From the NCBI GenBank assembly GCA_900088475.1, contig FLMG01002021.1:1-43847 (forward strand): a stretch of DNA of 43,847 nt. The letters run 5' to 3'. The translations under genes and the position numbers were made by a program. The first letter of the stretch is position 1. Each line of letters opens with the position of its first letter. A model generated the notes under the pieces. It saw only the letters and a list, made by a program, of their open reading frames with translations, had not been told where the DNA came from and did no database searches. This DNA comes from Hyphochytrium catenoides (taxonomy: Eukaryota; Sar; Hyphochytriomycetes; Hyphochytriales; Hyphochytriaceae). Below, piece after piece: positions 10,886-22,095 of this stretch.

Positions 10886-11894
10886 TATTATTCTTCACTT
10901 CTTCTTACGTCTCTTTGGTGCAGTGGCTTCTCACGGGTGCGATCAAGCGGAAGGATAGCCCTTCCTACAAAGAGCTTCCACCTTCTTGCTCCCCCTGTCG
11001 GTGCAACAGTACTGTTTCGACAGAAGAAGGAGGAACTGAAAGGCTGAGGAAGAAAGGAAGAAGATGGTGGTGGGTAGGGTCGATTGTGAAGTGAAGATGG
11101 AACATCAAGATGACTGAATGAAACAATCAAGATCAGTGAGCTAGCTGCTGATGCGGGGAAAGTGTAAAGTGAACACGCCAACACGCCATGAGGGCTAGTT
11201 CTATCTCCTGGCTCAGTAGATCGGGCAGGATTATGCTACCTTTACTATTGAAACTAGTCTTTATACGGTAGTTGAAGGGCAGCTTGTAATGCGTAGTAGT
11301 CGCAGTACTGCCTGCTAACTACTACTGTTGTGTTAGGACTGTGAGTTGTATCCGGTATATAGTCCCTGGTCACTCCAGTCTAGATTGGATATTTGGTGCA
11401 ATGTCTTTGCGGTAGCAACGCTTGGTTGATCATTCATGAGATTCAGGTTCAAGTCCTGGAATAACCTTTCCTTTTCCACTGTACTCTAATAGCGATTTCC
11501 TTTCATGTTGGACACATGCAGAAAGACGCACCTACTACCTTCCTACGAGTACCTCTGAGATGCCTCCAAGCATCGCGCCGAGCTGACCGGCATCCTCCAT
11601 TATTGCCATCATCATGACATTAGGTCTCTGAAGGTGAATGGAGACAAGACAGTGGAGAAATGCCAAAAAGGAAAGGCAAAGACTTCACTACTGTTCTACC
11701 CTCAAGAGCACCCACAAGACATCGAAACGGAGGATGAACCCACTTCTTGGTGTTGCATCTGTAGGATATTATGCTTTATTACTACTAACAGCGTCAGTGT
11801 CTTCTTTTCTGGCAATATTCCTGGCACGACTATTGTTAGGTCGCCCAACAACCTCCTTTCCCGTTCAAGGTGTTAATTAACACTTAACACTTCA
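10886..11894. other. Intergenic sequence, no supported gene
   Basis: Promoter side of the recombinase-like gene. An 80-codon plus-strand ORF with ATG at 11638 contains one hydrophobic stretch (YYALLLLTASVSSFLAIFL) but nothing else recognisable. A tRNA-like B-box word occurs near 11445 but does not fold (see rejected items). Confidence 0.35.
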
Positions 11895-12690
11895 TCATGG
11901 ACCCAGTGCTGCAGCAGGTGCTTCATTTTCAGACGTAGTAGGGAGAAAGGAGGCTTTTCCTGGCCGAGCGGTTGTCATCTTCGCAGGACTTGCCGAAATG
12001 ATGCGCACACGACTGGTGGCGACAAGTTGGGGTGCATACACGTCTATGATGTCATAAATCAATGTCCTTAGACACAAGATCTGGGGGTGGAGGGAATGAG
12101 ACCCTTCTGTTATTGCTATTATCAACAATGGACAAAAAAAATTGTGCAGAGGACCGGAGGAGGGTGGAGGACGACCGGAGGATATTTATTGAGTACAGAA
12201 GACCGGCAGACTATGATGAGGAGGGTGTGAGGTGGGAGGAATGTCTTGAGGTGTTAACGATCATCCCTTTGATGACATAAGAAGGGAACTCAACTACAAA
12301 GCAGAGAGCTTCATCTTCTAGGAGCAAAATAATCACTTCTGTCTCCTCCGCGCCCAACCGACAGAAGAACTATCTAGCTCTCTGGCAAAGCGGTAGTGGC
12401 TAGTAGGAAGGAAGTCGTACGAGAGAAGTCCACCGGAAAGCAGAGGAAGGGACATTACACGCTGATGCTGCTGGGTCCAGTACTGAGGCGCCCATTACCA
12501 CTAGAAGCTCCAACATCATCAGCATACTCAAGGGTTTCGATGGGGCTCATTTCAAGAACGCGTTCCAAAATTTTCCTTGGGTCGTCTTCCCAGAGTCCGT
12601 AACAACCTTCTATCATCAACCAACGAGTAGCGGGAATATCGCTTCTATACTGCAGACCAACATACCACAGCATCGCCTCCTGACAGCTCC
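11895..12690 (-). CDS. Tentative multi-exon gene of unknown function
   Basis: Three minus-strand stretches look coding. One near 12690..12460 follows a CTGTCAG acceptor and reads LWYVGLQYRSDIPATRWLMI, then EDDPRKILERVLEMSPIETL. One near 12390..12200 reads EETEVIILLLEDEALCFVVE. A last one ending at 11895 reads APQLVATSRVRIISASPAKM and runs to a stop. The pieces alternate in frame with stop-containing gaps, as exons do, but I could not fix all junctions or the start codon. No domain is recognised. It could also be a decayed gene. Confidence 0.3.
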
Positions 12691-12699
12691 AGATTACTG

Positions 12700-15160
12700 A
12701 ATAGAGGGCATCGCCCTACCGCCTTGCGACAGACATTATACACAGCTAGGTGCTAGGAGGTCAAAGGGAGAAGACCTACACACGTCACCATGAATTCTTC
12801 CTCTTTCTAAGTGCAGGGAGCTGTATTAGGAGAATAGCGTCAATATCTATGGTACTGCAGTTTACAATCTAGTGTATATGATGTGAAACAGCAAAGTTCT
12901 CGTCTAGTACCTTCAGGAAACCCTTATGATGTGCACAAGCGTGACTGTCTTGATGGTCTCGGCGGTACGCCCTCTTCCTCTCCTCCTCCATCTCCTTTCG
13001 TTATTGCCGAAGAGCTCAACTAATAAATTATGATTCTTCTTCATTTCTCGTTAATGACTGTGGAGGACGAGAACGTGTTGAAGAAACCAGGACTCTGTAG
13101 CTCTCGCCTCGTCTCTATTGTCTCCTTCTTCTTCTCCTTTTTCTTGTCCTCTTCCTTCTTCCTGTCCTCTTCCTTCTTCTTCTTTTACTGCTTGTTTATG
13201 ATTATAGTAGTAGTTCTTGAAAGACCAACACTAAATTAAACTAAAGATTTTCAAATCACCTGTGAGAAATGTAAAAACAGATTGCAGAGATCGCAGAAAC
13301 TATTCGATAAGAGCTACTACAAAACCGTGGACGTAGTCGCCCGCTAGCGACGAAAACCCAGAAGGAAGCTATTTTTATAAAAGTGCTTCATGGGACACAA
13401 CTCTGTCGCGCAGTGTCTCCCCAGTCTATGAACCTTCATTAGATCTTTTACGGGAAGAACGATGCAAGATGCGAATAATGTAAATGGGAGAGACTATTGC
13501 AAAAGTAGTTCTACGCATAGAGAAAGGAAGAGTAGAATTCATTAGCAGGCTAGCTGACACCACCATCAGACCATCAGTACCGCCATTCGAAAGAAGAGGT
13601 GAGTTTTGAGGACAAGACAGAGACGTACTGTAGAGGACTTCAGACTAAGAAGAAGGGCGCAGCGCAAGAACCGGCAGCGGCAATGAGCCGCTCAGCGTGA
13701 CCTCACGACTTTCATGCCAGCGGAGCTAGTGGATAGTCCTAGTGGCAAGGGGAAATCGGGAGTGCGGTGGCGTGAGCCGCGCTTATTTGCTTCCTTCAAT
13801 GTTCGTCGCCGTTAGTAATATTTCGTAAATGGGCTTTCTCTTCGTGTCTAATAGAACTGCGGAGTAAGAAAAGCAATCAAGCATGGCGGACAGCACTAGA
13901 AGTACTATTATTACTTCAGGGGAAATTGCCTGCGGAGTAGCGGTAATGGCGATGGGCTTGTGACCTGTGACTGCTGCCGTGCCACCACTACCGCTGTCAC
14001 ATGGTGCGTACTCCTCGGTCTATGACGCGCCCTTGCATGGTAACTATCATTGTTGTCTATGACGCTCCCCGTAGTTCTACATGCAGTAAAAGGCGGGTCA
14101 GAGATTGAAGACGACGATAACCCCTTATCACAAGTACTAAATAACGGTAATAAAACAGTACAAGGATTGGGGCAACAGCGCTACAGTTAGAGTAGCTGTC
14201 GTACCTGTACTGTGCTGTTGTGCTCACTGGAGGTTGATAGGTCTATGAAAGCAAATGGTGTACTACCAGTACGCCCTGCCGTTAACCGCTACTAGCGAGA
14301 CACACGCTCCTAGAACTGAGGGCCAAACGCTGGCCTAAGGTTATTCCACGCGCCGTTCCATAAGCCTTACTACACCGATAACTGCATATTACCTGTAAGG
14401 TATTATCTAACGCCGAGAGCACCTATTACTATCCTCTGTGTCCAGTAAGGTTATTCTGTCAGAGACCCTCATGATAGGTCGGAAATAGGTGCCCTCACTT
14501 TGTGAGTACCTATCCCTATATCTATTCCGGCAGTTGTAGAGTTTACTGCCAGTCTCTTGCTCACTCTGTCTCGGGACACTGGGGATCTTGACAGCTCGAC
14601 AGGTCTTGTCTCTCTCTGCCTCGCACAACTTAGGTTATTAGAACTCACAAGGGTAAAACCTCTAGAGTTCTTCCCTTTATGGCCCTGTTAGATCGTGTAG
14701 ACTCCAGTAACTAGATGATGTTGCCATGTTCTTCCTCGTGCTGTAGCCGCTTTCTCTCTCTGCACTCGAGGTTCAAAGCTCAGTCTGTAGGAGATCTCCT
14801 TGTAGAAACAAATGCCAACACAATCATGTGAGTTCAATAAGCTGACTGACAGACACTTCTGCTTGCAGCGTGCGACCTACTTTTGGGCTTGGTTCCTGGC
14901 ACAGAGATTCTTCATCAGCTCCATCAAGCTCTGTACCCTCACAATTAGGATGTTTCAGACGAGAGAGAATTAGCCACGCAGCTCACTTTCTTATCTCTTC
15001 TTCTTGTGAGGGACCCTTGAGCGGGGGCTGGGCTCTTTATCGAGACGCTATACAACTACTTCCTTTTGCTTTTTGGAGTTTTTGATCTCACATTGGGTGA
15101 ACATATCCCTGCTGCTACTGTGGGTTGGTGCGGACATCCAACGTAACGCCAAGAGCAATA
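12700..15160. other. Gene-poor block
   Basis: About 2.4 kb without an ORF that shows a start, splice sites or domain. It holds scattered AGTAGTA-type short repeats and a pyrimidine-rich patch at 13120-13190 (TTCTTCTTC and TCCTTCTTCC units). The word CTATGACGC recurs near 14020 and 14056. The last 300 bases should include the promoter of the RING gene. Confidence 0.4.
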
Positions 15161-16630
15161 ATGTCAGCCGCATCGGATGAGACCCATGGGGCCAGCCCTC
15201 CAGAAGGCGAGGTAGTAGGAGGCCCAGATATGACTACCGAGGAGCAGGCTGAGCTACTTGCAGAAATTTCCAAGGTAGGGCGCTAGCGTTAAACACAGAA
15301 AGTTCTTCAGCACCTGACCGTCCGACCTGTTGTTCAGATTAATGATCAAGACAAGAAGGATAACCGGATGCTAATTGGCGTAACTCTGCTATTCGCCACA
15401 CCGCTCGGTAAGCGTAACAGAGGAGCTATCAAGCGTAATCCTAGCTAATCCTCGCCTCTACTGCATCCTTCAGCTTTGGTATTGATGGTCAAGCAGGGTT
15501 TCAACGCCTTCTTCGTGGTCTGCCTAGTAGTCTGTTCTCTTGTTGTTTGCGTATTTGAACACAGAAAATCACAGCGGATGACATCTATCAATGAGGTCAC
15601 CAACTTTATCATCAGAAGATATTTCGCGGTATGCACGACCATTGACCTAGAGCTTGTATGCGAAATGATTGATCTAATGGGTGGTCTGCCCTAGGATCCG
15701 TTGCAGGCTGCCATATTTTTTGGAATTATCAAGGCGCAAGTCAAAGTGACATGGGATAAGAAAGAATTTGGTCCTCTTTTCCGCCTCATTGGGCAGATCA
15801 GGGCAAGAATTCAAGCGGGAGAGACTCCCAGGCAAGAAGAGCAGCCAATGTCCCCTGAAGCCTGGGCTCGTTGCATCGTCTCCGAGTACACGGGCACAAT
15901 AGCCTCACGGAATAGCACCGTAAGCAGGAAGGGTGACCTTGAGTCCTTTCATGGATCAGCACCATTGGCAGGGGAGCAAGATGTGGAAGTGGCAGCGTAA
16001 GTGTGAGCAACTGTGGCATCAGGTGGCTATGTTGACCTCTATTCTTACCCATTCCTCCCTATACTTCTCAGCTGCGCCATCTGCCTTTGCGAATACGAAC
16101 TCGGCGAGAAGATCTGCAACTTACCTTGCGGGTACGTTAGTGGCTATGATGATGACTACTTACTGTAGATGTTAGGGCCAGCCTCAACCTGTTCTATTCT
16201 CACTTTGCCTTTTCCCAGGCATATCTTCCACCTGGATTGTATTGAGACGTGGGGTAAAGAGCACTCGAGGTGTCCTTTGTGCAATCAGAATCCAGAGAAT
16301 GCCGAAACGTCCAACCTCCATGGCATACTCACCAGAGTGCTACATGCTAGCGCAGATACTATCTCTAAAAGCGTCAACCGCTTGTCAGAGATGGCAGCTA
16401 GCTCTCTGAACAGTCTTAGACGAATAGAAGCATCAGGGCCGGTTGATGGCGACCAGCCTCCATCCCCGTCACAACGGTCAGATAATCGTTATTTGCAGAC
16501 AAGCACACCCCATGTCAGAAGCCCTCGAGAGGAGTCTCATCAACAGAGCTCTCCGTCTCAATCAATAGCCATTACAGCTAGCAACGACGAGCGAAAAGAA
16601 GAGCCTGTACTCCAAGGGTCTGCTGTATAG
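15161..16630 (+). CDS. Two-pass membrane RING-H2 finger protein, probable E3 ubiquitin ligase
   Basis: Six exons (15161..15274, 15338..15407, 15474..15628, 15707..15996, 16072..16131, 16219..16630) join in phase to 366 residues. After an acidic N-terminus come two hydrophobic helices, about 49-66 (MLIGVTLLFATPLALVLM) and 72-90 (FFVVCLVVCSLVVCVF). The RING-H2 begins at Cys211: CAIC, then LPCGHIFHLDC and SRCPLC, giving the eight zinc ligands in C3H2C3 order. The intron at 16132-16218 falls inside the finger, between Cys3 and the first His. The C-terminal 110 residues are serine rich and probably disordered. RING-H2 proteins recruit E2 enzymes; with two membrane spans it may act in membrane or ER protein turnover. 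Substrate unknown. Confidence 0.88.
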
Positions 16631-18323
16631 TAAGGGCTTTCGCACTTGATATCCGGCAAGGCCAATGTCATTGGGCACCTTGTAACCGTACCGAATGCTG
16701 AACTTGTCCACAGCTAGAGAATTTAGCGATGGATAATCTGATTTGGATGTCGATCGTCAATTTATAAAGTATGTACCATAAGAATGTATTTACCAGATAA
16801 ACCTTTAGTCAAACTATCCCATTGTTGGTGTACCTGATGCGATATCTCAGGACGGACGGTACCGGTGTTGGGGGAGAGGCGAAAGTTTGTACTACCTAAG
16901 TCCTTTGCGGGGAAAACCGCTGGAACTAGCCTGTTTGCCAAGGAGGCAATCGCATTGGAGAAACTTGTTTGCCGGCTGGCTTCATCATTGTGATCTTTCT
17001 GATAAGAGCAGGTGGATATTCTCAACAACTACGGGTAACGGACAGGCTGTTACTTCTTGCTGTATGGTTACCACTCATTAGTAATCACTACGTCCAGCAG
17101 TACTGTCTTTATTCCAAATCCCTTTTTAGGAAAGGCCAAGAGTTCTAAATGGAAATCTTCAAAACGGTATGCTTCACACCTTTTTGCTGTACGCCTTGAA
17201 TGACGATAAAATTCCCTTATAAAGTGCTCCACGACGGTACACCTCCTAATAGTGTGTCCCGTCTTGGTGTGTCTCTTCAGATTGGACGGCCAGCTGTGAC
17301 TTATTACTAAAAGTAACCCTTTTTCTTGCTAGCGTTATTCTTAGTCTAGCCGCCCTGATGCAGCTGTAAGGTTAGGACATTACTACTGCCAAAGGAGGTC
17401 CTTCAACAACTTACTACTATCGAAGGCCGATGATGGAAGTCATGCTGCATAGGGTCTTATCTATGACACAGTGCTCCTTTATGAAGGTCAGCACGCTGTA
17501 TTACTACTGCGTCACACCTACTTTTTGATTAATCACAATGGAGCTAGTAATAGTCGCCAGAGAGAAGCGAGCAACTCTGTATAACCTGCAGCAATCTGTC
17601 AGTAGTAATATGGTGGTGACGAAGACCCTGACTGAGTGAAAAGAATGACTCGGGTCCATCATCTCAAATAACCTGATGGCGGGATAGAGGAAGGGAGAAC
17701 GAGCAAGAGACAGAGTGACAGACAGAGTGACAGACAGAGCAAAGCAGAAAAAGGGTGATGGCTAGGAATACAGGCGTCTTTAGGAGAGATAGAGTGTAAG
17801 TGAAACACCAAGAACCTACGCTAGAGATGGTCGAGACAGGGAGACACTTGACAAGGGAGAGAGAAGAGGCGAAGAAGGAGACCATGAACGGCGATTGCAT
17901 GCATCTACGCAATCGCGACAGAGCTTTATGCAGATGCAGACGCCAGACTCTAGAGTACGCGAGAGACGAAGACACGAAGCTGAGATCGGCAGCTTGCAGA
18001 CTTGGGTCTGGTGCTAACGCTAGATTGGGGGGGCACCCATCCACCCAACAGGGATAGCAGGAGTAAATCGGTGGGTTTGTGATAGAAGGTTAGGGTTACG
18101 ACTCAGACTTGAGCGTCATTGGCTGGGGACGGTAGTGTCTAGACTGTCGATGCCAAGCGCAGGGAAATTGGGCGGGCCGGTCAAGCCACATAGTTCAAGG
18201 CACACGAGAGACGTGGGTAGAGGAAAGTGCTTTTTGGGTTGAAAGACAGAGATTGTGGATTAGGGCTGCCTCGGTCCACCCTCCCCTGCGGAACTTCCGT
18301 GCGCTCAGATCTTCAATTTCAAG
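16631..18323. other. Intergenic region with a short tandem repeat
   Basis: No gene is supported. A 12-base unit (GACAGAGTGACA) is repeated about 2.6 times at 17709-17739. The ORFs at 17664-18057 on both strands run through this purine-rich sequence and lack domains or convincing starts. A minus-strand frame at 17028-16762 is also unsupported. Confidence 0.4.
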
Positions 18324-21300
18324 ATGAGAAAGTTTAGACTTGTCGTTATAGTCTGCACCCTGGCCAGCTCGGAGCTGCTCCGCCTGGGTCAATGCAGCAC
18401 TATAGGGCAAGAGGACGACGAGGAACTTTTTGAAGCCAACGAAAACCTGGTCGATGGCGAGGCACCGCCTCTTTCTGTAGGCATTTATGCGCAATCGGAG
18501 TCCAGAGTGGACAGCCAGCAAAGAAGAAAAAAACGCTACCGTCCAAGAGCGGCAAAGAGTAGCGGTCGCACTACTGTTGGGGAGTTCAAAGTTAATGAGC
18601 GAGGACCACCTGCAGTTAAACTCTACAATGCAGCGCTTGCAGCACTGGACCACGGAGACATGGCAGAAGCTGAGATCCTGCTTCTTCAAGCACGTGTGAG
18701 TTCTCTTTCCCTTCTTTCTACTCTAAGTGCTCAAAGTCTCTCGGCCCGAAAAACCAAACCTAATATACCAATGACCACTATCAGGACTCTGTGCCAGATC
18801 CAAAGGGCATGACTTGCGCACTGATTGACGCGCAGCTTGGGGTCCTTTACGTGAGTCAAAGAAGGTTGAAACCTGCTGTGAGCCTTCTCCAGAAAGCTTG
18901 TCCACGGCTTGAACGGATCTTCACGTTGGGGGATGAGGTAGGTGTGTACTAACGGGTCCATATAAGGCCAAACCTGGGCCTTTCCTTTGTCTCTTTGCCA
19001 TTTCCTCTGTTACTTCCAAAAGCTTCTTTTCTGGCTGTGTTTCCCCCTGTAATTGTTCGATCTATTACTATGTGATAAAACTCATCTCTGTGTCCGTTTA
19101 TCCAACAGGAAACGCAACGCTGTTATAGAGGCATGGCAGTAGCCCTTCGAGGCATGCAGCAGCACACACAAGCCGAAAAGATTGAGGATATCTTGGACAT
19201 GGACGAGCCAGACATAAGGCATCAGGAGAGGGGAAAACATAAAGAGAACGCACCTCGCAAGCCACAGGGCAAAGGAAATACAAGGAAGAGGGGAGAGACG
19301 TTGAAGGAGGTCAATGTGACTCTATTGTCGAGCCCTAAAAATGTGCTGGCTACGGCTTTAGTCTGGTTTCAGGCCTTTACCTCTCACCAACTTCTGCTAG
19401 GGTCCTTGGCAGGTATGGCGCTTAAGAGCTTCTTTCGTGGACTCTAGAATCCTAAGTTCTGTCTATGTCTGTTGCTATTCTCTCTACCCTGTCTGCCATA
19501 GCTGTCTTCACAGCGATAGTATTGTGGATTCTCCAGCGGCGAGGAATTGCCTTCCTCTCCTATATGGATATCTTTGGCCATCGACAAAAGCGGAGGGCCT
19601 ATACCGGCTTAAGGAGACAGCTTGTGCAAAAGAACCGATCAGATTCTACGTTGGCCTTGAACAGAAAGACGCTAGGGATTCTTCTGGGGGAGCTTAAGCA
19701 TGCTGTCTTGGGCGTTCTTCATGCTCTTTGGTCCTCCGTTCGCGTAGGTGCTTCAAGAGCGGAGTCCCGATGTTNNNNNNNNNNNNNNNNNNNNNNNNNN
19801 NNNNNNNNNNNNNNNNNNNNNNNNNNNNNNAGGACTGTGGAAGTGCCTTCCTCGATAGAGATAAGAAAGCGGAAGAGAAAGCAACTAAAACGAGCTGGAA
19901 AGTCTTGCACATCTTCCAGCAAAAACACTACCTCTAAGAATGAGGAAGCATTATCAACTATTGGGAGACCGTTGAAAACACGGCAGGTATAAGAACTTGG
20001 ACTCGGTTATTCTGTTGTCTTCTCGCCGGGCTTTGCTGGACACAACTTCTCTGTACAAAGGGCACTTCTTCTATGATGTCACTGTCTCTGTTTCTATACT
20101 ATTCCTCGTTACCGTCCTGGCCTTTTAGTTTGGGACGTGGTCCTAACTTCTCCTCTCCTCTTACGCAGTCTGCGGAACCCATTATCTCTCCTACGTCAAG
20201 AGACGAACCTAAAAGTATTGCCTCTCTTGTGCGCAACAAGCTTCAGAAACGGAAGGCGTCGCGGTCACCGTGGCGCAGTAGTGCTGAAGGGGAAGATGGA
20301 AACGTCGTCAAGCCCGGAAGGAAAGCCATGGAGAATCACACAACCTTATCACCCTTTTCAGTAGCTTCGGCTGCTGCGGACAATGCATGCTCATCGCCTG
20401 CCGCTGACATTGCTGATCACAGTTGTTGGTCTCCGGTGCTTCCTGAGCAAGAGGAAGTAATCAGTAAGGTTGACCAATGCATCTCGTTCTCGCCTTCTCG
20501 ATCAAGAGGTGACTCTAAAAATCCAGTGGCTGTCTTCACTTCCAAGTCAGTGCTATCAGCAGCCAAAGTTGACTTAGTTCGGCCTGATTCTGGGAACATG
20601 CCAAGCAATGGAGTCGAATGTAAGGGCACAGAAGTTTCTGCTGAAGAAAGGCTACGAAGGGAGCACGAAGATGAGAACGATTTGGACCGCCAACGCCCTC
20701 GTAGTGAGAGTCTCTCTAGCAGCTGCAGTAGCGGAAACGGTAGTCTGGATAGTAACAACACCGACAACAGTGATCCTGCAACCGACAAAGAGGATGAAAG
20801 AGAAGATATGATGGCGTATAAAAGGCTCCCCTCTTCAGATCCTTCCAACCTGCATCATGCAGTATTTATCAAGGAATCCTGCATGTCTACAGAAGGCAAG
20901 AACTCAACGACCTCCAGTGAGACCAACTCTCCCTGCTCTACCAAGTCAAAGTCACCTAGGCGAAGACATAGAGATGGAAAAACAGAGGAGTGGGCTTTTC
21001 GTCTTTCTGGGCCTCCTGCCTTTGGGCGCATTGTGGCTGAGGAGTTGGGAAGGCTGCCCAGAGGAGGAGAGAACGCCTGTTCTCGTGGTCCTCTTGCTAG
21101 AAACCTTCGATACCAACGAATTAATAGTGACAGCCACCAGCCTTCTCAGAAAGACAATCAGGTCTCTCAAGGATCTAGCCGGTATCATGGTGGGGCCAGT
21201 AGGAGTCGTGGTCATAGGGCAAATTCTATGGAGAATGATTATACCTTCTCAGACGACTCATTGGCAGCTATGAGTAGGGTTAGGACACAGATGTAAGTAT

Positions 21301-21810
21301 CACCCCCAATCTCTTTTAGCTTCCTTTCCGTTCATCTGCTGGTGGCCCCTCTCTCACACGAACATTTCCCTGGCTTACTCTCGTCCCTTTCTTCACACTG
21401 TTTGTACATTTCGAACCCTTTCTTTACTGACCGGATCGATCTCTACGCCCGTGCAACTCTGCTGCAGTGAGTACTACTTCAGTGAGGCCAATCTTGTCAA
21501 GGATATTTTCCTCCGCCAGAGAATGGATGCGCAAGGCTATGTCTATGCCTCCGTTCTGGCTCAGTTTAATAAGGTGAAGGAGTTTAGCCGGAACCTCTCT
21601 CTTTTTGAAGTGGTGGCAGGTTTAGACAACTCTCCTCTGCTAGAGGTATTAGTCTCGAGGCACCCAGACGGACGTATTCGCCAGGATGGAGTGCCTTTGG
21701 CGAAGGTTCGGTGTAGGAAGAACTGGGAACAGTGGCTGTTGCCAGGTTTTGACCCTTCTATTGGACCAATTCCTGCTTCCCAACCAATCAATTGGTACTA
21801 CGGCTATTGA
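18324..21810 (+). CDS. Membrane-anchored La-related protein: signal peptide, TPRs, TM helix, La motif
   Basis: Six exons (18324..18695, 18785..18937, 19109..19412, 19502..19986, 20169..21292, 21468..21810) join in phase to about 926 residues; exon 4 contains 56 unsequenced bases. MRKFRLVVIVCTLASSEL is a signal peptide. Residues about 95-230 resemble TPR repeats (YNAALAALDHGDMAEAEILL; LIDAQLGVLYVSQRRL; MAVALRGMQQHTQAEKIEDI). One transmembrane helix (about 270-290, SLAAVFTAIVLWILQRR) is followed by basic residues, which predicts a cytosolic C-terminus. A long Ser/charged disordered region leads to a C-terminal La motif (about 812-875) with IEYYFSEANLVKDIFLRQRM, then RKNWEQWLLP. La motifs bind RNA 3' ends or mRNA. 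The protein could tether RNA to the ER or another membrane. Alternatively two genes are joined; no stop or ATG outside intron-like sequence separates them. Confidence 0.78.
19775..19830. other. Assembly gap inside exon 4 of the La gene
   Basis: Fifty-six N. The reading frame on both sides agrees if the gap length is right, but the missing residues lie in the cytosolic linker. Confidence 0.99.
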
Positions 21811-22095
21811 GAGGCTCTTCGATACTCACGCTTAGGCCATTTTGCCAGACCTCTTTTTCTCACGTGTACTCTAATTGTCTTAACAATAATGAAGGAAAGG
21901 GAACTCTTGTAGACTGCCTTACTATCACGGGGCTGCGCAACCCTTTCCTGTCATTCCGCAAAATGTCATGAACAAGATCTCTTCCTGCACAGCGGGCGAC
22001 AACCCTCTCTACCACGAGGGAAGACCCTGACGTCCCACTGGGTTCTTCCTTCTTGTTAGCGATTTGATAGTATTTCTCCGAGTCTACTGTCGAAG

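Noticed and set aside
11392-11471. Possible tRNA gene: B-box-like GGTTCAAGTCC with a T stem, a near A-box and a partial acceptor pairing
   Set aside because: The D loop would be too long, no anticodon stem forms, and the acceptor has a mismatch. At best it is a tRNA-derived relic.
18085-18100. TTAGGG-like telomere repeat
   Set aside because: It is a single copy inside unique sequence and is not a repeat array.
20073-20168. Start of a separate La-protein gene at ATG 20073
   Set aside because: The first 32 codons are pyrimidine-rich intron sequence ending in TTACGCAG. The upstream exon joins in phase to position 20169.
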